This document shows positions 27,866-35,758 of a stretch of 64,000 nt of DNA, in pieces. The notes beneath the pieces are model-generated. The model was not told where the DNA came from and did not search any database. It saw only the letters and a program-made list of their open reading frames with translations. A program made the position numbers and the translations under genes. Numbering within the stretch: position 1 is the stretch's first letter; each line of letters opens with the position of its first letter. Source of the DNA: Roseburia hominis (GTDB lineage: Bacteria > Bacillota > Clostridia > Lachnospirales > Lachnospiraceae); assembly GCF_021531695.1 (NCBI RefSeq), contig NZ_JADYUI010000002.1, positions 62,001 to 126,000 of the forward strand. The letters are read 5' to 3'.

Positions 27866-28573
27866 TTAATACACGAAGCTCTTAATTCCAGTGTCTGCGC
27901 ATACCCATTCCGGTTTGTTTGTCCCAGAAATATTCATCCAAATTGCTCCTTTGCTGTCTCTTGTCGTTGCCTTGTTTAGCACAGCCCTGTTACTGATTTT
28001 TCCGACAATCGTGCCGTTTGTGCTTGGCTTTGACCTGATGCGCAGGTTATCAACATGAACGAAATAAGCCTGTCCAGGCTGGTAGTTCGGCTGGACGTGC
28101 TGCTGTGCTTCTGCTGCCTGTATAGTCGGCTGACTTGCTACAGGAGTATTAAACAGTGCCACTTCTTCTGCCCTGCGTTTTACCAATCCCTGCAACGTTT
28201 TTCCGGCTGCTTTACAATACTTAGGCATTGCAGCGGCAATCTGTGCAAGAGTACGTCCACCGGAACACAATGTCTTAAGATTTCCCTGCCCGCAGTTAAA
28301 AGCAAAGGACACAAGAGTGTCAAACTGATTCTGATTAAGCTGTGCGGTCTGTGGTACATAAGCCGGGTTATTTACATAGTTCTCAAACTTACGCAAATCC
28401 TGTCTCAAATATTCCTCCGCCTGTGCCTGTGTGATAGTTTGTCCTTTTTTTACACCTGATGTATGACCATATCCAATTGTCCATACACCTGCCGCGCACT
28501 GGTAGGCTGCCAAACGGTAGCCCTCGAACCTTTTAATAAGGGCAAGACCAGCCTGCCCGATTGTTCTACTCAT
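27866..28573 (-). CDS. Endolysin: GH24 (T4-type) lysozyme with C-terminal SH3-like domain
   Basis: 235 aa. Lysozyme domain (1-145): catalytic glutamate in LIKRFEGYRLAAY, then WTIGYGHTSGVKKGQTIT and FNCGQGNL. After a Gln/Pro linker, residues about 168-235 (VHVDNLRIRSKPSTNGTIV) form a bacterial SH3-type wall-binding domain. It cuts MurNAc-GlcNAc bonds at the end of infection. There is no signal peptide, so release depends on the holin just upstream. Confidence 0.93.
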   Translation of the reverse strand: MSRTIGQAGLALIKRFEGYRLAAYQCAAGVWTIGYGHTSGVKKGQTITQAQAEEYLRQDLRKFENYVNNPAYVPQTAQLNQNQFDTLVSFAFNCGQGNLKTLCSGGRTLAQIAAAMPKYCKAAGKTLQGLVKRRAEEVALFNTPVASQPTIQAAEAQQHVQPNYQPGQAYFVHVDNLRIRSKPSTNGTIVGKISNRAVLNKATTRDSKGAIWMNISGTNKPEWVCADTGIKSFVY

Positions 28574-28575
28574 AA

Positions 28576-28854
28576 CTACACCTCTTTCTTTCCGTCTTTA
28601 TTAATAAGGTTTCGCAGCATCTCATACAGTCCAGTTGATGCAAGACCGGAAATCATGCCGCCAAGTACAACTTCTGCGTTAATTCCTGCGCTCATGTTAA
28701 TTAAGATGTTGATAATACATCCAAGCATCAGCATTGCCAATGGTATGTATTTGTTATCAAATTTAGTAAATGCAGTCTTTAACGAATATCCTACGCAAAG
28801 ACAAATTCCTAACACTACTGGGCTGATAAAGTTTGTTAAAAATGATAAATCCAT
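28576..28854 (-). CDS. Phage holin
   Basis: 92 aa: three hydrophobic stretches (about 5-22, 37-55, 60-80) and a charged tail NKDGKKEV, the standard holin layout, immediately 5' of the endolysin gene. Holins time lysis by opening the membrane. The exact holin family was not recognised with confidence. Confidence 0.8.
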   Translation of the reverse strand: MDLSFLTNFISPVVLGICLCVGYSLKTAFTKFDNKYIPLAMLMLGCIINILINMSAGINAEVVLGGMISGLASTGLYEMLRNLINKDGKKEV

Positions 28855-28858
28855 AATC

Positions 28859-29101
28859 TTATTCCTCTCTTTCTTCTAAGTCACTTATTCTATGGTTTGC
28901 AACTTTAATTTGTTCCTGCATTACCGCCTGCGCTTCTTCTAATTTATATGTACGTTCAATTACCGTGTTATGTTTATCAACCTTTTTTTCAAGCTGTTCA
29001 AGGCGATAGCTTGTAAGTTTAGCGTTTACTGCTATACCGGCAAAGGTTCCAATCGCACTTCCTGCAAGCGTAATCAAAGATACTAATACTTCTGTCTGCA
29101 T
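28859..29101 (-). CDS. Small membrane-anchored coiled-coil protein of the lysis cassette
   Basis: 80 aa from the ATG with AAAGGAG seven bases upstream. One N-terminal membrane helix (about 4-24) and a coiled-coil tail (LEQLEKKVDKHNTVIERTY). The XhlA-like topology and position 5' of the holin suggest a lysis accessory or antiholin-like role; homology to XhlA is not established. Confidence 0.7.
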   Translation of the reverse strand: MQTEVLVSLITLAGSAIGTFAGIAVNAKLTSYRLEQLEKKVDKHNTVIERTYKLEEAQAVMQEQIKVANHRISDLEEREE

Positions 29102-29125
29102 ACAAAATCTCCTTTGCAAAATAAT

Positions 29126-29147
29126 AGCAGCATCTTAAGATGCTGCT
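29126..29147. repeat. 22-bp perfect palindrome over a stop codon
   Basis: AGCAGCATCTTAAGATGCTGCT is fully self-complementary and contains the stop codon of the 54-codon ORF. As RNA it makes a hairpin followed by a U-rich run on the minus strand, so it may attenuate or end tail-gene transcription before the lysis cassette. Confidence 0.6.
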
Positions 29148-29299
29148 TCTCTAAGTGTTTCTACATTCTTCATGCGCATTTTTATTGCGCTTACCATGAT
29201 TTTCTTTACAAAATTGTTCATTCCCTCATCATCTCCACATAGAATATCTGCAATTACTACATTCTGTTCTTCCTGTTTGAAAAAATCCCCTGCATGCAT
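29135..29299 (-). CDS. Possible 54-codon phage ORF
   Basis: Reads MHAGDFFKQEEQNVVIADIL and ends MRMKNVETLREAAS. The composition looks protein-like, but the ATG lies in the loop of a terminator and no ribosome site is visible, so the start is uncertain. Unknown function. Confidence 0.35.
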   Translation of the reverse strand: MHAGDFFKQEEQNVVIADILCGDDEGMNNFVKKIMVSAIKMRMKNVETLREAAS

Positions 29300-29317
29300 G
29301 TGAAAGCACACAGGGGA
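29284..29317 (-). terminator. Terminator after the CD1375-like gene
   Basis: CCCCTGTGTGC/GCATGCAGGGG hairpin (with G-U pairs), followed on the minus strand by GATTTTTTC. It would end the late structural transcript ahead of the lysis genes unless read through. Confidence 0.65.
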
Positions 29318-29325
29318 ATTACGGC

Positions 29326-29451
29326 TTATTCTGCAAGGTCACCGCAGTCAAGCTCGATTAAGATGTCTCTTACTTTGTCCTTTAGCTTAGCCGGCACTTG
29401 GGCAAATGTCTTTCTCCCGTTGATGATTAAATTTGCATAGATTGCTGCCAT
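29326..29451 (-). CDS. CD1375-like small phage protein
   Basis: 41 aa: MAAIYANLIINGRKTFAQVP then AKLKDKVRDILIELDCGDLAE. It matches the pattern of the tiny CD1375-type family (Y-x-LI-x-G-K-T-x-x-x-V-P) commonly found just after tail-fibre genes in Clostridia phages. GGAAAGGAAGTG is upstream. Function unknown. Confidence 0.7.
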   Translation of the reverse strand: MAAIYANLIINGRKTFAQVPAKLKDKVRDILIELDCGDLAE

Positions 29452-29478
29452 GATATCACTTCCTTTCCTTTTTAGTAT

Positions 29479-29775
29479 CTATGATAAGTCTGAATTAGAC
29501 GTACCATCTAACAATTCGTAAACGTTGCATAGTGCTTCCTGCGTCTCCAATAGCTGTTCATTCAGAGCATCGTTTTTTTCTGCCATTAGGCTTATGTACT
29601 CGTCCTTTGTATACTGAATCTCTCTACAGGTATATAAATCTGTAGGAATTTCTCCAGTAATAGGGTCTGGCTCTGTAACAGGAGTTATATTTTCATGTAC
29701 ATATACAGTAGTTACTCCTACTACTAGAGGCTTAGCCATCTCTTTTCCACAGGTAACATTTTCAATTACACGCAT
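29479..29775 (-). CDS. Phage protein after the tail fibre, unknown
   Basis: 98 aa. The N-terminal half is beta-rich, the C-terminal half helical (DEYISLMAEKNDALNEQLLETQ). Position immediately 3' of the fibre gene resembles XkdW-type or fibre-assembly proteins, but no motif proves it. AGGAGGGC precedes the ATG. Confidence 0.65.
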   Translation of the reverse strand: MRVIENVTCGKEMAKPLVVGVTTVYVHENITPVTEPDPITGEIPTDLYTCREIQYTKDEYISLMAEKNDALNEQLLETQEALCNVYELLDGTSNSDLS

Positions 29776-29870
29776 TTTTTAGCCCTCCTTTTATATAGTT
29801 TATACGGATCTATATTTATTGCCTGCTATATAAAGTTAATAAGTTACATTTACCGCATTAGCCAGCTTGA

Positions 29871-31649
29871 TTATAAAAACATCAAGCGTCCGCCAACGCC
29901 AGCATCAGAATAAGAGGAGGCATGGCTCACACCGAAACAGAATACCCCAGCGTGATCCACATAACTATAATAGCCACCAAACATAGCTACACATGAGGCA
30001 TAAAGATAAGAGTAATCACAGAAATAAGTAGTAGCTGATCCATTTACCTCTTTTGCTGTAAATCCTGTATCTGCATTTCCCTGTGGTTTAGATAAGTAGT
30101 TACCAATGTCAGAAGTTACTCCACTAGAAAAGCTATCATAGCCAGAGCCACTATCATTAAAATTATCTGTGGCTGTAAGGATATTTCTACTAGCATCTGT
30201 TACTAATCCATCTACACACTCCCAGATATTTCCGTAAAAATCCTCTAAGCCGAAAAGTATCATTTGCTGAGTAGTAGAGCTTGTACCGTAAGTATCTCCT
30301 TTTCCGTTTGTCTGTCCTGTAGTAGCTACAGAGGAACCTCTTGTATATCCTTTACCTATTATCACCTGTGCATTTTGCATTTTGTACTTAATAGCGTACA
30401 ATGCCTGCCTCCAAAGTAACTGATAATATCCAGAGTTTTCATAACCAGATCCCATAGCGTGAGCATATCCTCTAAATGTTCCTATAGTCTGATTAGTTGC
30501 AGGAGTTTTCCCACTAAGAGACCTCATCTTTCCTCCAGATACATAACCCTTATATCTTCCTAAGTAGAAACAATCCTTTTCTACAGATCCTCTCTTAAAA
30601 GCCTTATAACTATACCCCTCTGCCTCTGGATTATCTGTAATACGAATACTAAGGATGTTTCCTGTAGTCCACATCTTTAATCCGCCTCTGGTAAACTTAG
30701 TCATTACATCTCCAGCATTTCCAGAGGTAATGTCTGCGGTAGTACCATCCTCAAATTTTGTGGGATCTCCTTTCATAAGTTTCCCTACTTCTGCACCATC
30801 CTTAAAAAGGTAAGATGCAATATCACAAAAAAGAGGCTTTGTATCCCACTCATCGGATTCAGCCTCCATACCAACCGCATCATCTGTATATGTAGCCCAT
30901 GTACTAGGGTTACTATCCGCTAAGTTAATATCTACACCGAACACAACATAAGGCTGTGGAGTTCCACTGATTCTGTTTGCTTCATTGATATTTGTTGCAC
31001 CAGTATCTGCATAAGGAAACAGCGCAAAATAATATGTTGTTCCATTAGTCAGACCGTTAATTTCATAGCCGTTTGTTTTATACGCATCCAGTGTCTGATT
31101 ATCAAGAAGCAGTGTACCATCCTTAACAGATGTAGGATATGAACCCGCTTTCTGAACAAGTTTAGTTCCTTTCCAAGTACAAAGCGTCTGACCTTCTACA
31201 ATAGTATTTCCTGGGTCTGACCAAAAGATTGTCAATTTCTGATTCCCGACCTTGATTTTCAAGTCAGAAACATTTGATGGTGATATTCCACCACCGCCTG
31301 ATTCAATGTCAACCCATTCACCTTCATCATTTTTCACCTGCAACTGTTCAGCATAATAACGAATCCCATGTACTCCTGTTTCTCCGTATACAATTTCCTT
31401 GATATGTCCGTGAATCTTGTTTGCAAGTGTACCTTTAATTGATGCATTTTTCTCGGTAGCAGGCAACGCTAATCCTTCCGAATCTGTAACCGCAGAGCTA
31501 TCACTTAATTTAACCCTGCCTGATTGCGTTGATGTGGCTTTTTTCGCAAGTTCTTCATCGATTATGTCAGCATTTTCATTAAACTTCCTTACATCGTACT
31601 TATCATCCAATTCTGGTTTGTTTAGATCATAATTATTTGTAAGTGCCAA
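29871..31649 (-). CDS. Tail fibre/receptor-binding protein with DGR-type C-terminal lectin domain
   Basis: 592 aa from a TTG with AAAGGTGAT upstream. The N-terminus (LTNNYDLNKPELDDKYDVRK) is the baseplate-attachment part common to Firmicutes phage fibres; a fibronectin-III-like segment follows (about 125-235). The last 250 residues read like the formylglycine-enzyme/C-type-lectin fold used by diversity-generating retroelement targets, ending in GGYYSYVDHAGVF and SHASSYSDAGVGGRLMFL. No template repeat or reverse transcriptase was found nearby. It probably recognises the host surface. Confidence 0.82.
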   Translation of the reverse strand: MALTNNYDLNKPELDDKYDVRKFNENADIIDEELAKKATSTQSGRVKLSDSSAVTDSEGLALPATEKNASIKGTLANKIHGHIKEIVYGETGVHGIRYYAEQLQVKNDEGEWVDIESGGGGISPSNVSDLKIKVGNQKLTIFWSDPGNTIVEGQTLCTWKGTKLVQKAGSYPTSVKDGTLLLDNQTLDAYKTNGYEINGLTNGTTYYFALFPYADTGATNINEANRISGTPQPYVVFGVDINLADSNPSTWATYTDDAVGMEAESDEWDTKPLFCDIASYLFKDGAEVGKLMKGDPTKFEDGTTADITSGNAGDVMTKFTRGGLKMWTTGNILSIRITDNPEAEGYSYKAFKRGSVEKDCFYLGRYKGYVSGGKMRSLSGKTPATNQTIGTFRGYAHAMGSGYENSGYYQLLWRQALYAIKYKMQNAQVIIGKGYTRGSSVATTGQTNGKGDTYGTSSTTQQMILFGLEDFYGNIWECVDGLVTDASRNILTATDNFNDSGSGYDSFSSGVTSDIGNYLSKPQGNADTGFTAKEVNGSATTYFCDYSYLYASCVAMFGGYYSYVDHAGVFCFGVSHASSYSDAGVGGRLMFL

Positions 31650-31674
31650 TATTATCACCTTTCTTTCTTTAATA

Positions 31675-32226
31675 TCAATAAATGAGAGGTTCTTCTTGGA
31701 TTTCCCTGTGAGTGTATTGAGCCAATTGTCTATTTGTCAAACCGCACTCTTGAATTATCCGGTGCGTATTGTACATGAGGTCTACATCTAATATATAATT
31801 TTGAGGCACGATGCGTTCTGCCAAAGACTGCACTTCATCCTTCAGCTTTTTACTGGTAAGCGCAACTTTAATTTGCAGTGAGAACTTATCGTAGTCCAAT
31901 TTGTAGGAATATCCATCCTCACCACATAATGCGGCAAGTTGTTTGCAAAATGTACGCTCGGTATATGGCAAGCTTACAATCAATCTGCCATGTATGCGGA
32001 AATTCCGCACTTCCAAAGAATCTGTGTTCTTCGGCTTTATTTCTAAGATTTTCTCCCACTTTGCCGCACCCACTTCCGTTTCGGTATCAAGAAATCCCTC
32101 ATTCATTAGACTGTCGCAGGCATTCCAGAGTGCTTCGATTTGTGGCTGTTCCACACGCATAAGTTCTCTAAACTCTTTGTATGTTTTTAATACTTCTGGG
32201 AGATAGTCAATCAGATTTCTATCCAT
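31675..32226 (-). CDS. XkdU/YmfQ-type (DUF2313) tail protein
   Basis: 183 aa. It begins NLIDYLPEVLKTYKEFRELM and contains RNFRIHGRLIVSLPYTERTF, the pattern of DUF2313 proteins that lie between baseplate J and the fibre in PBSX, Mu and P2-like phages. Its start overlaps the end of the gene upstream by eight bases. Role: assembly of the baseplate-fibre connection. Confidence 0.88.
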   Translation of the reverse strand: MDRNLIDYLPEVLKTYKEFRELMRVEQPQIEALWNACDSLMNEGFLDTETEVGAAKWEKILEIKPKNTDSLEVRNFRIHGRLIVSLPYTERTFCKQLAALCGEDGYSYKLDYDKFSLQIKVALTSKKLKDEVQSLAERIVPQNYILDVDLMYNTHRIIQECGLTNRQLAQYTHREIQEEPLIY

Positions 32227-33310
32227 TCAATTCACCTACCGTTCCTAATACCGGAATTTCATCTGGACCCAAAATCAAATTTGAAGCTACTCCGTTCAGC
32301 GTTGTATCTGATACATCTAAAATTCCATCAATGTCAAGCATTCGGCTTTCAATCGCAGATATGCGGACAACCAGATTTTCGGAATCCGCCCAATTCTTAG
32401 CCAGACTGAGCAGATATTCTCGGATTGCCGACTTGATATATTCTTCAAGGTCGGCGAAGGAATACCCCTCGTCAAAAACAAAATGGCTTGCAACATTAGC
32501 TGCCACATTGGAAACAGGTGCAATCGTGCAGATATGCCCTATCGGTGCAAGCCCATCACCCTCTGCATCCTGTTTCGGGTCCATGATGGTCTGCACGTTA
32601 GACACAAGTACATCCGTTGGGACGCTGAAATCAGATGCAATAATGACAGCTTTTACATATCCACCAACCTTTTCACCTGCTGCATTAGTAGCACGATATA
32701 CTTTGCAACCGCCAACACCATCAATGGCATTTATTTTTTCCATATAGTCAGCTTTATTTCCACCAAATGCAACTGAATTGAAAGAATTTCTCCACCTCTG
32801 GCGGAATACCTCGGTATCTTCTTCGTCCTCTCCAGGAGTCAATACTTCTACAATCTCGCAAGTAGTAAGTCCTTTGACATAATCAATCGGTATCATCATT
32901 CCAAAATTCTGATTTCCTACTTCTCCGGTTGTTTCACAAATAACCTTGTAATAAAAAAATCCGTCTTTCTGCTCAATGAAATCTGATACATAATAGTTCA
33001 AATCATCCAAGCTAAAGCGGATTCCTTCTTGCATCTCCATATTAAATTTTCCTTTTAGGACTGCGTGTGTAGCCGCTTTTGGCGCAAGACCTCTGGTATC
33101 TTCCGCAATCTTAATAAGATATTCCCTGTCTGCAGTATCTCCAAACATTTGCCGGAACATCCATTCCAGCACGATATACATCTGTGCCGCTTCTGCGCTA
33201 TTCGCGCCACAAGCAAAATGCAGCAAGGAACCCTCACGCTTGTCTAAACTTGGACTTATATTGTCAATTTTCTCCTTCATAAGATTTTCATATGTCTTTT
33301 CTTCAAACAC
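32219..33310 (-). CDS. XkdT-type baseplate J/gp47 protein
   Basis: 363 aa with the family's opening DKREGSLLHFACGANSAEAAQ and core LTPGEDEEDTEVFRQRWRNS then AFGGNKADYMEKINAIDGVGG. It forms the baseplate wedge arms of contractile tails. GTG start. It fits the XkdS-XkdT-XkdU order. Confidence 0.93.
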   Translation of the reverse strand: MFEEKTYENLMKEKIDNISPSLDKREGSLLHFACGANSAEAAQMYIVLEWMFRQMFGDTADREYLIKIAEDTRGLAPKAATHAVLKGKFNMEMQEGIRFSLDDLNYYVSDFIEQKDGFFYYKVICETTGEVGNQNFGMMIPIDYVKGLTTCEIVEVLTPGEDEEDTEVFRQRWRNSFNSVAFGGNKADYMEKINAIDGVGGCKVYRATNAAGEKVGGYVKAVIIASDFSVPTDVLVSNVQTIMDPKQDAEGDGLAPIGHICTIAPVSNVAANVASHFVFDEGYSFADLEEYIKSAIREYLLSLAKNWADSENLVVRISAIESRMLDIDGILDVSDTTLNGVASNLILGPDEIPVLGTVGELNG

Positions 33311-33712
33311 CTATATGCTCACCTCTTTTTCAACCTCAATGCTTCCAAAGATGGAATCAACTTTAAATTTCGCAAGAAGTATTCCCTTTTTTGATGTGTC
33401 AAAGCTAAAATCGTACACCTTATCAATCCGGTCATCCTGCATGAGTGTGTCCCTTATCCGGTATTCTGCCTGCGGTATGCAGTAAGACACCGGCATTCCA
33501 ATTAAATCACTCAATTGCGCTCCGAAATTAAATGATACAAGAGGGCATGAATACCTCTCGATGTTCAGCATCAAAAAAATAGCCTGCTTCAATGCTTCTA
33601 CATCATCACATGTTCCTCTTACTACATTCTTTTCAGCATTCATTTTAAATGTCTTGGATGGTTGCTCTTTTTCTTCAACAACCGCAAAATCCATATTATT
33701 TTTTGGTAACAT
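33311..33712 (-). CDS. XkdS-type (DUF2634) baseplate protein
   Basis: 133 aa, gp25-like fold family. QAIFLMLNIERYSCPLVSFN is the lysozyme-like wedge core of W/gp25-type proteins that start sheath polymerisation. It abuts the baseplate J gene with no gap. Confidence 0.88.
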   Translation of the reverse strand: MLPKNNMDFAVVEEKEQPSKTFKMNAEKNVVRGTCDDVEALKQAIFLMLNIERYSCPLVSFNFGAQLSDLIGMPVSYCIPQAEYRIRDTLMQDDRIDKVYDFSFDTSKKGILLAKFKVDSIFGSIEVEKEVSI

Positions 33713-33721
33713 AGCCGCCTC

Positions 33722-34078
33722 CTAACACCGGTCTATTACAAGGTACTTCTGTCCACCTTGCTGACGTGCCACTACCACCTTTTCGCCCGGTTGTAATGCA
33801 TTTTTTACTTTTATCTTCTTCACAGAAGAAAGTGGATGATTATGTGGTGGGCTTCCTGCTACATCCGTATTATCTTTTATTTCCACTTCGTACTCATAAT
33901 CGGTCAAGTGTTTACATACGATCAAAAATTCACTTCCAAGTGTAAGTTTTTCATTCACGAAAACTGTAACAGGAGTTGCACTTATAACTGTACCGTACAT
34001 GAATGTGCATTGATCAGATGCATTGATATAATTTTTGATGATAGATTTTATACTTTCAGCAAGCGTTGTATCTGCCAT
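33722..34078 (-). CDS. XkdR-type (DUF2577) baseplate protein
   Basis: 118 aa. The TFMYGTVISATPVTVFVNEKL beta-rich start (cut to its core, GTVISATPVTV) and GEKVVVARQQGGQKYLVIDR end match DUF2577, an OB-fold baseplate hub or spike component in PBSX-type tails. Confidence 0.88.
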   Translation of the reverse strand: MADTTLAESIKSIIKNYINASDQCTFMYGTVISATPVTVFVNEKLTLGSEFLIVCKHLTDYEYEVEIKDNTDVAGSPPHNHPLSSVKKIKVKNALQPGEKVVVARQQGGQKYLVIDRC

Positions 34079-34082
34079 TTTA

Positions 34083-35069
34083 TCACTCCCTAAATTCGCC
34101 GCCGGATAACGTCAAAGTCATCTTGTGGTTATTTTCATTAAACGTATGTGTTGCCTTTTCGACTAGCATAAAATTATAAATATCCTGCTGTGGCAAATTC
34201 ATGTGAACAAGCGGAAATGTACCGGCTCTCACGCGGACATCTCCGAACATGTCCTTCATGGTAAACGTCTTATTCACTTTGTTGTAATACTTAAGCAACA
34301 TATCTGCCTTGTATGCTCCATTCTCTCCATCTTTTATCGTGTCGTAATGCTGCAAGAGCCCCCAATCATTTATATGAGAAGAATCACGAGACAAATACAC
34401 TTCTCGCTTACCAGTATCCTTATTTTCATATGTGAGTTTCACCTGGTTATAAACGTCAGAATCAATCGTTTCCGTATACTCGTAATTCTCGCCTGTATCT
34501 TCGTCTAAAATGATGTTTACCTTTCTATCCGCTATATTTTGCAAGCATATTCTTCCGTAGTCATCGTACAGGCAATAAACTCTACCTGTGTACTGCATAC
34601 TTAAATCAAGCGCATTCTGCATAATATCAAACAAGGTTTTATTGTTTTCTAGTCGCTGTGGAATCACATAACCGGTATCGCAAATATCACCATACCTAAC
34701 ATGGAAATCATCGCATATCATCATAAGTAATTCTGCTGCAGTAATATTTCCATAGGAATAAGTATCTTTATTTTTGAAATAGCGCAACTGATCATAACAT
34801 GTAAATTTCATTTCCTTGTCTTTTCCATGTGTTATCTTAAAAACATATCCATAAAACACGTTATTCCATTCACCATTTTCATAAACACGAAACCTTATAT
34901 GATTGCCCTGTTTTACAGCAAGGTTGCTATCGGCTAATGCAGTAAATTCCAACTTACCCGGGCTTCCTTTTCTTATGGTTTCCCACGTTACACACTCTTT
35001 TACAAGCGGCTGAAATGCTGTTCCTTCGTTACCGAAAATGTATATTTCATACATATTGTCATTGTCCAT
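34083..35069 (-). CDS. XkdQ-type baseplate hub protein
   Basis: 328 aa from the ATG with GGCGGTG upstream (a GTG three codons earlier is possible). The order of beta domains, with GNHIRFRVYENGEWNNVFYG and KVNIILDEDTGENYEYTE, fits the gp27/gpD-like hub family found as XkdQ. It follows the LysM protein and precedes XkdR, as in PBSX. Confidence 0.88.
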   Translation of the reverse strand: MDNDNMYEIYIFGNEGTAFQPLVKECVTWETIRKGSPGKLEFTALADSNLAVKQGNHIRFRVYENGEWNNVFYGYVFKITHGKDKEMKFTCYDQLRYFKNKDTYSYGNITAAELLMMICDDFHVRYGDICDTGYVIPQRLENNKTLFDIMQNALDLSMQYTGRVYCLYDDYGRICLQNIADRKVNIILDEDTGENYEYTETIDSDVYNQVKLTYENKDTGKREVYLSRDSSHINDWGLLQHYDTIKDGENGAYKADMLLKYYNKVNKTFTMKDMFGDVRVRAGTFPLVHMNLPQQDIYNFMLVEKATHTFNENNHKMTLTLSGGEFRE

Positions 35070-35082
35070 AATTTTCACCGCC

Positions 35083-35757
35083 TTACACCGGAAGGATAAG
35101 CACCTGTCCGGGATATATTAGGTTATTCGGATTTCCTTTCAATCCATTCGCATCCATAATCTTTTGGTATGCGCCACCATCACCATAATGCATTTTAGCT
35201 ATTCTCCAAAGACAGTCTCCCCATTGTACTGTGTATTTTTCACCATTTCGTTTCCTTTCGAGTGAATCCCTGTCCTGCCAATATGGAGTAATCGTTCCGT
35301 CTCCGTTGATGCTAAACAGCTTTGTGCAGTAATCCTTCCATTCTTTAATCTTGCACTCCACAAGCATATCTCGTCCTTCTTCGGCATGTTCTTTTACGGT
35401 ATAATCTTCAAGAGTACAGCGCATGATAAAGTAAGTTTCATTTATGTCTCCAAGATTTTTAAACCGCATCATAGAAAAATTCATTGGTTGTTTGTTGCGT
35501 TTATACATGTCAAGATAATTTATATACCACAAAGGCGGCTTAAAGCCGCCCAGATACTTGGCAAAAGGATATTGACGCGCCGGAAGCAGAAATTCAATCG
35601 TGCTTTCCTGCAGCCCCTCTTTCTTAAGGACATTAACCTCACCATCGTTTATAAGATTTATCGTTTTATTTTGACCATTGTGCTTTACTTCAAATTTTTC
35701 CGGTGCAACCGGCCATAGCATCTGGTCAAAATAAAAATCATATCCGGTATTGCTCAT
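35083..35757 (-). CDS. XkdP-type LysM tail protein
   Basis: 224 aa. The C-terminal LysM domain (about 172-222) is clear: YTVQWGDCLWRIAKMHYGDG then NNLIYPGQVLILPV. The N-terminal part (FYFDQMLWPVAPEKFEV) is the tube-hub adaptor found in XkdP. GGAGGGATAAG precedes the ATG. Confidence 0.92.
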   Translation of the reverse strand: MSNTGYDFYFDQMLWPVAPEKFEVKHNGQNKTINLINDGEVNVLKKEGLQESTIEFLLPARQYPFAKYLGGFKPPLWYINYLDMYKRNKQPMNFSMMRFKNLGDINETYFIMRCTLEDYTVKEHAEEGRDMLVECKIKEWKDYCTKLFSINGDGTITPYWQDRDSLERKRNGEKYTVQWGDCLWRIAKMHYGDGGAYQKIMDANGLKGNPNNLIYPGQVLILPV

Positions 35758-35758
35758 C

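Noticed and set aside
29100-29870. A DGR reverse transcriptase, Avd or template repeat next to the tail fibre
   Set aside because: The genes here are 41, 54 and 98 codons with no RT motifs, and no near copy of the fibre's 3' end was noticed.
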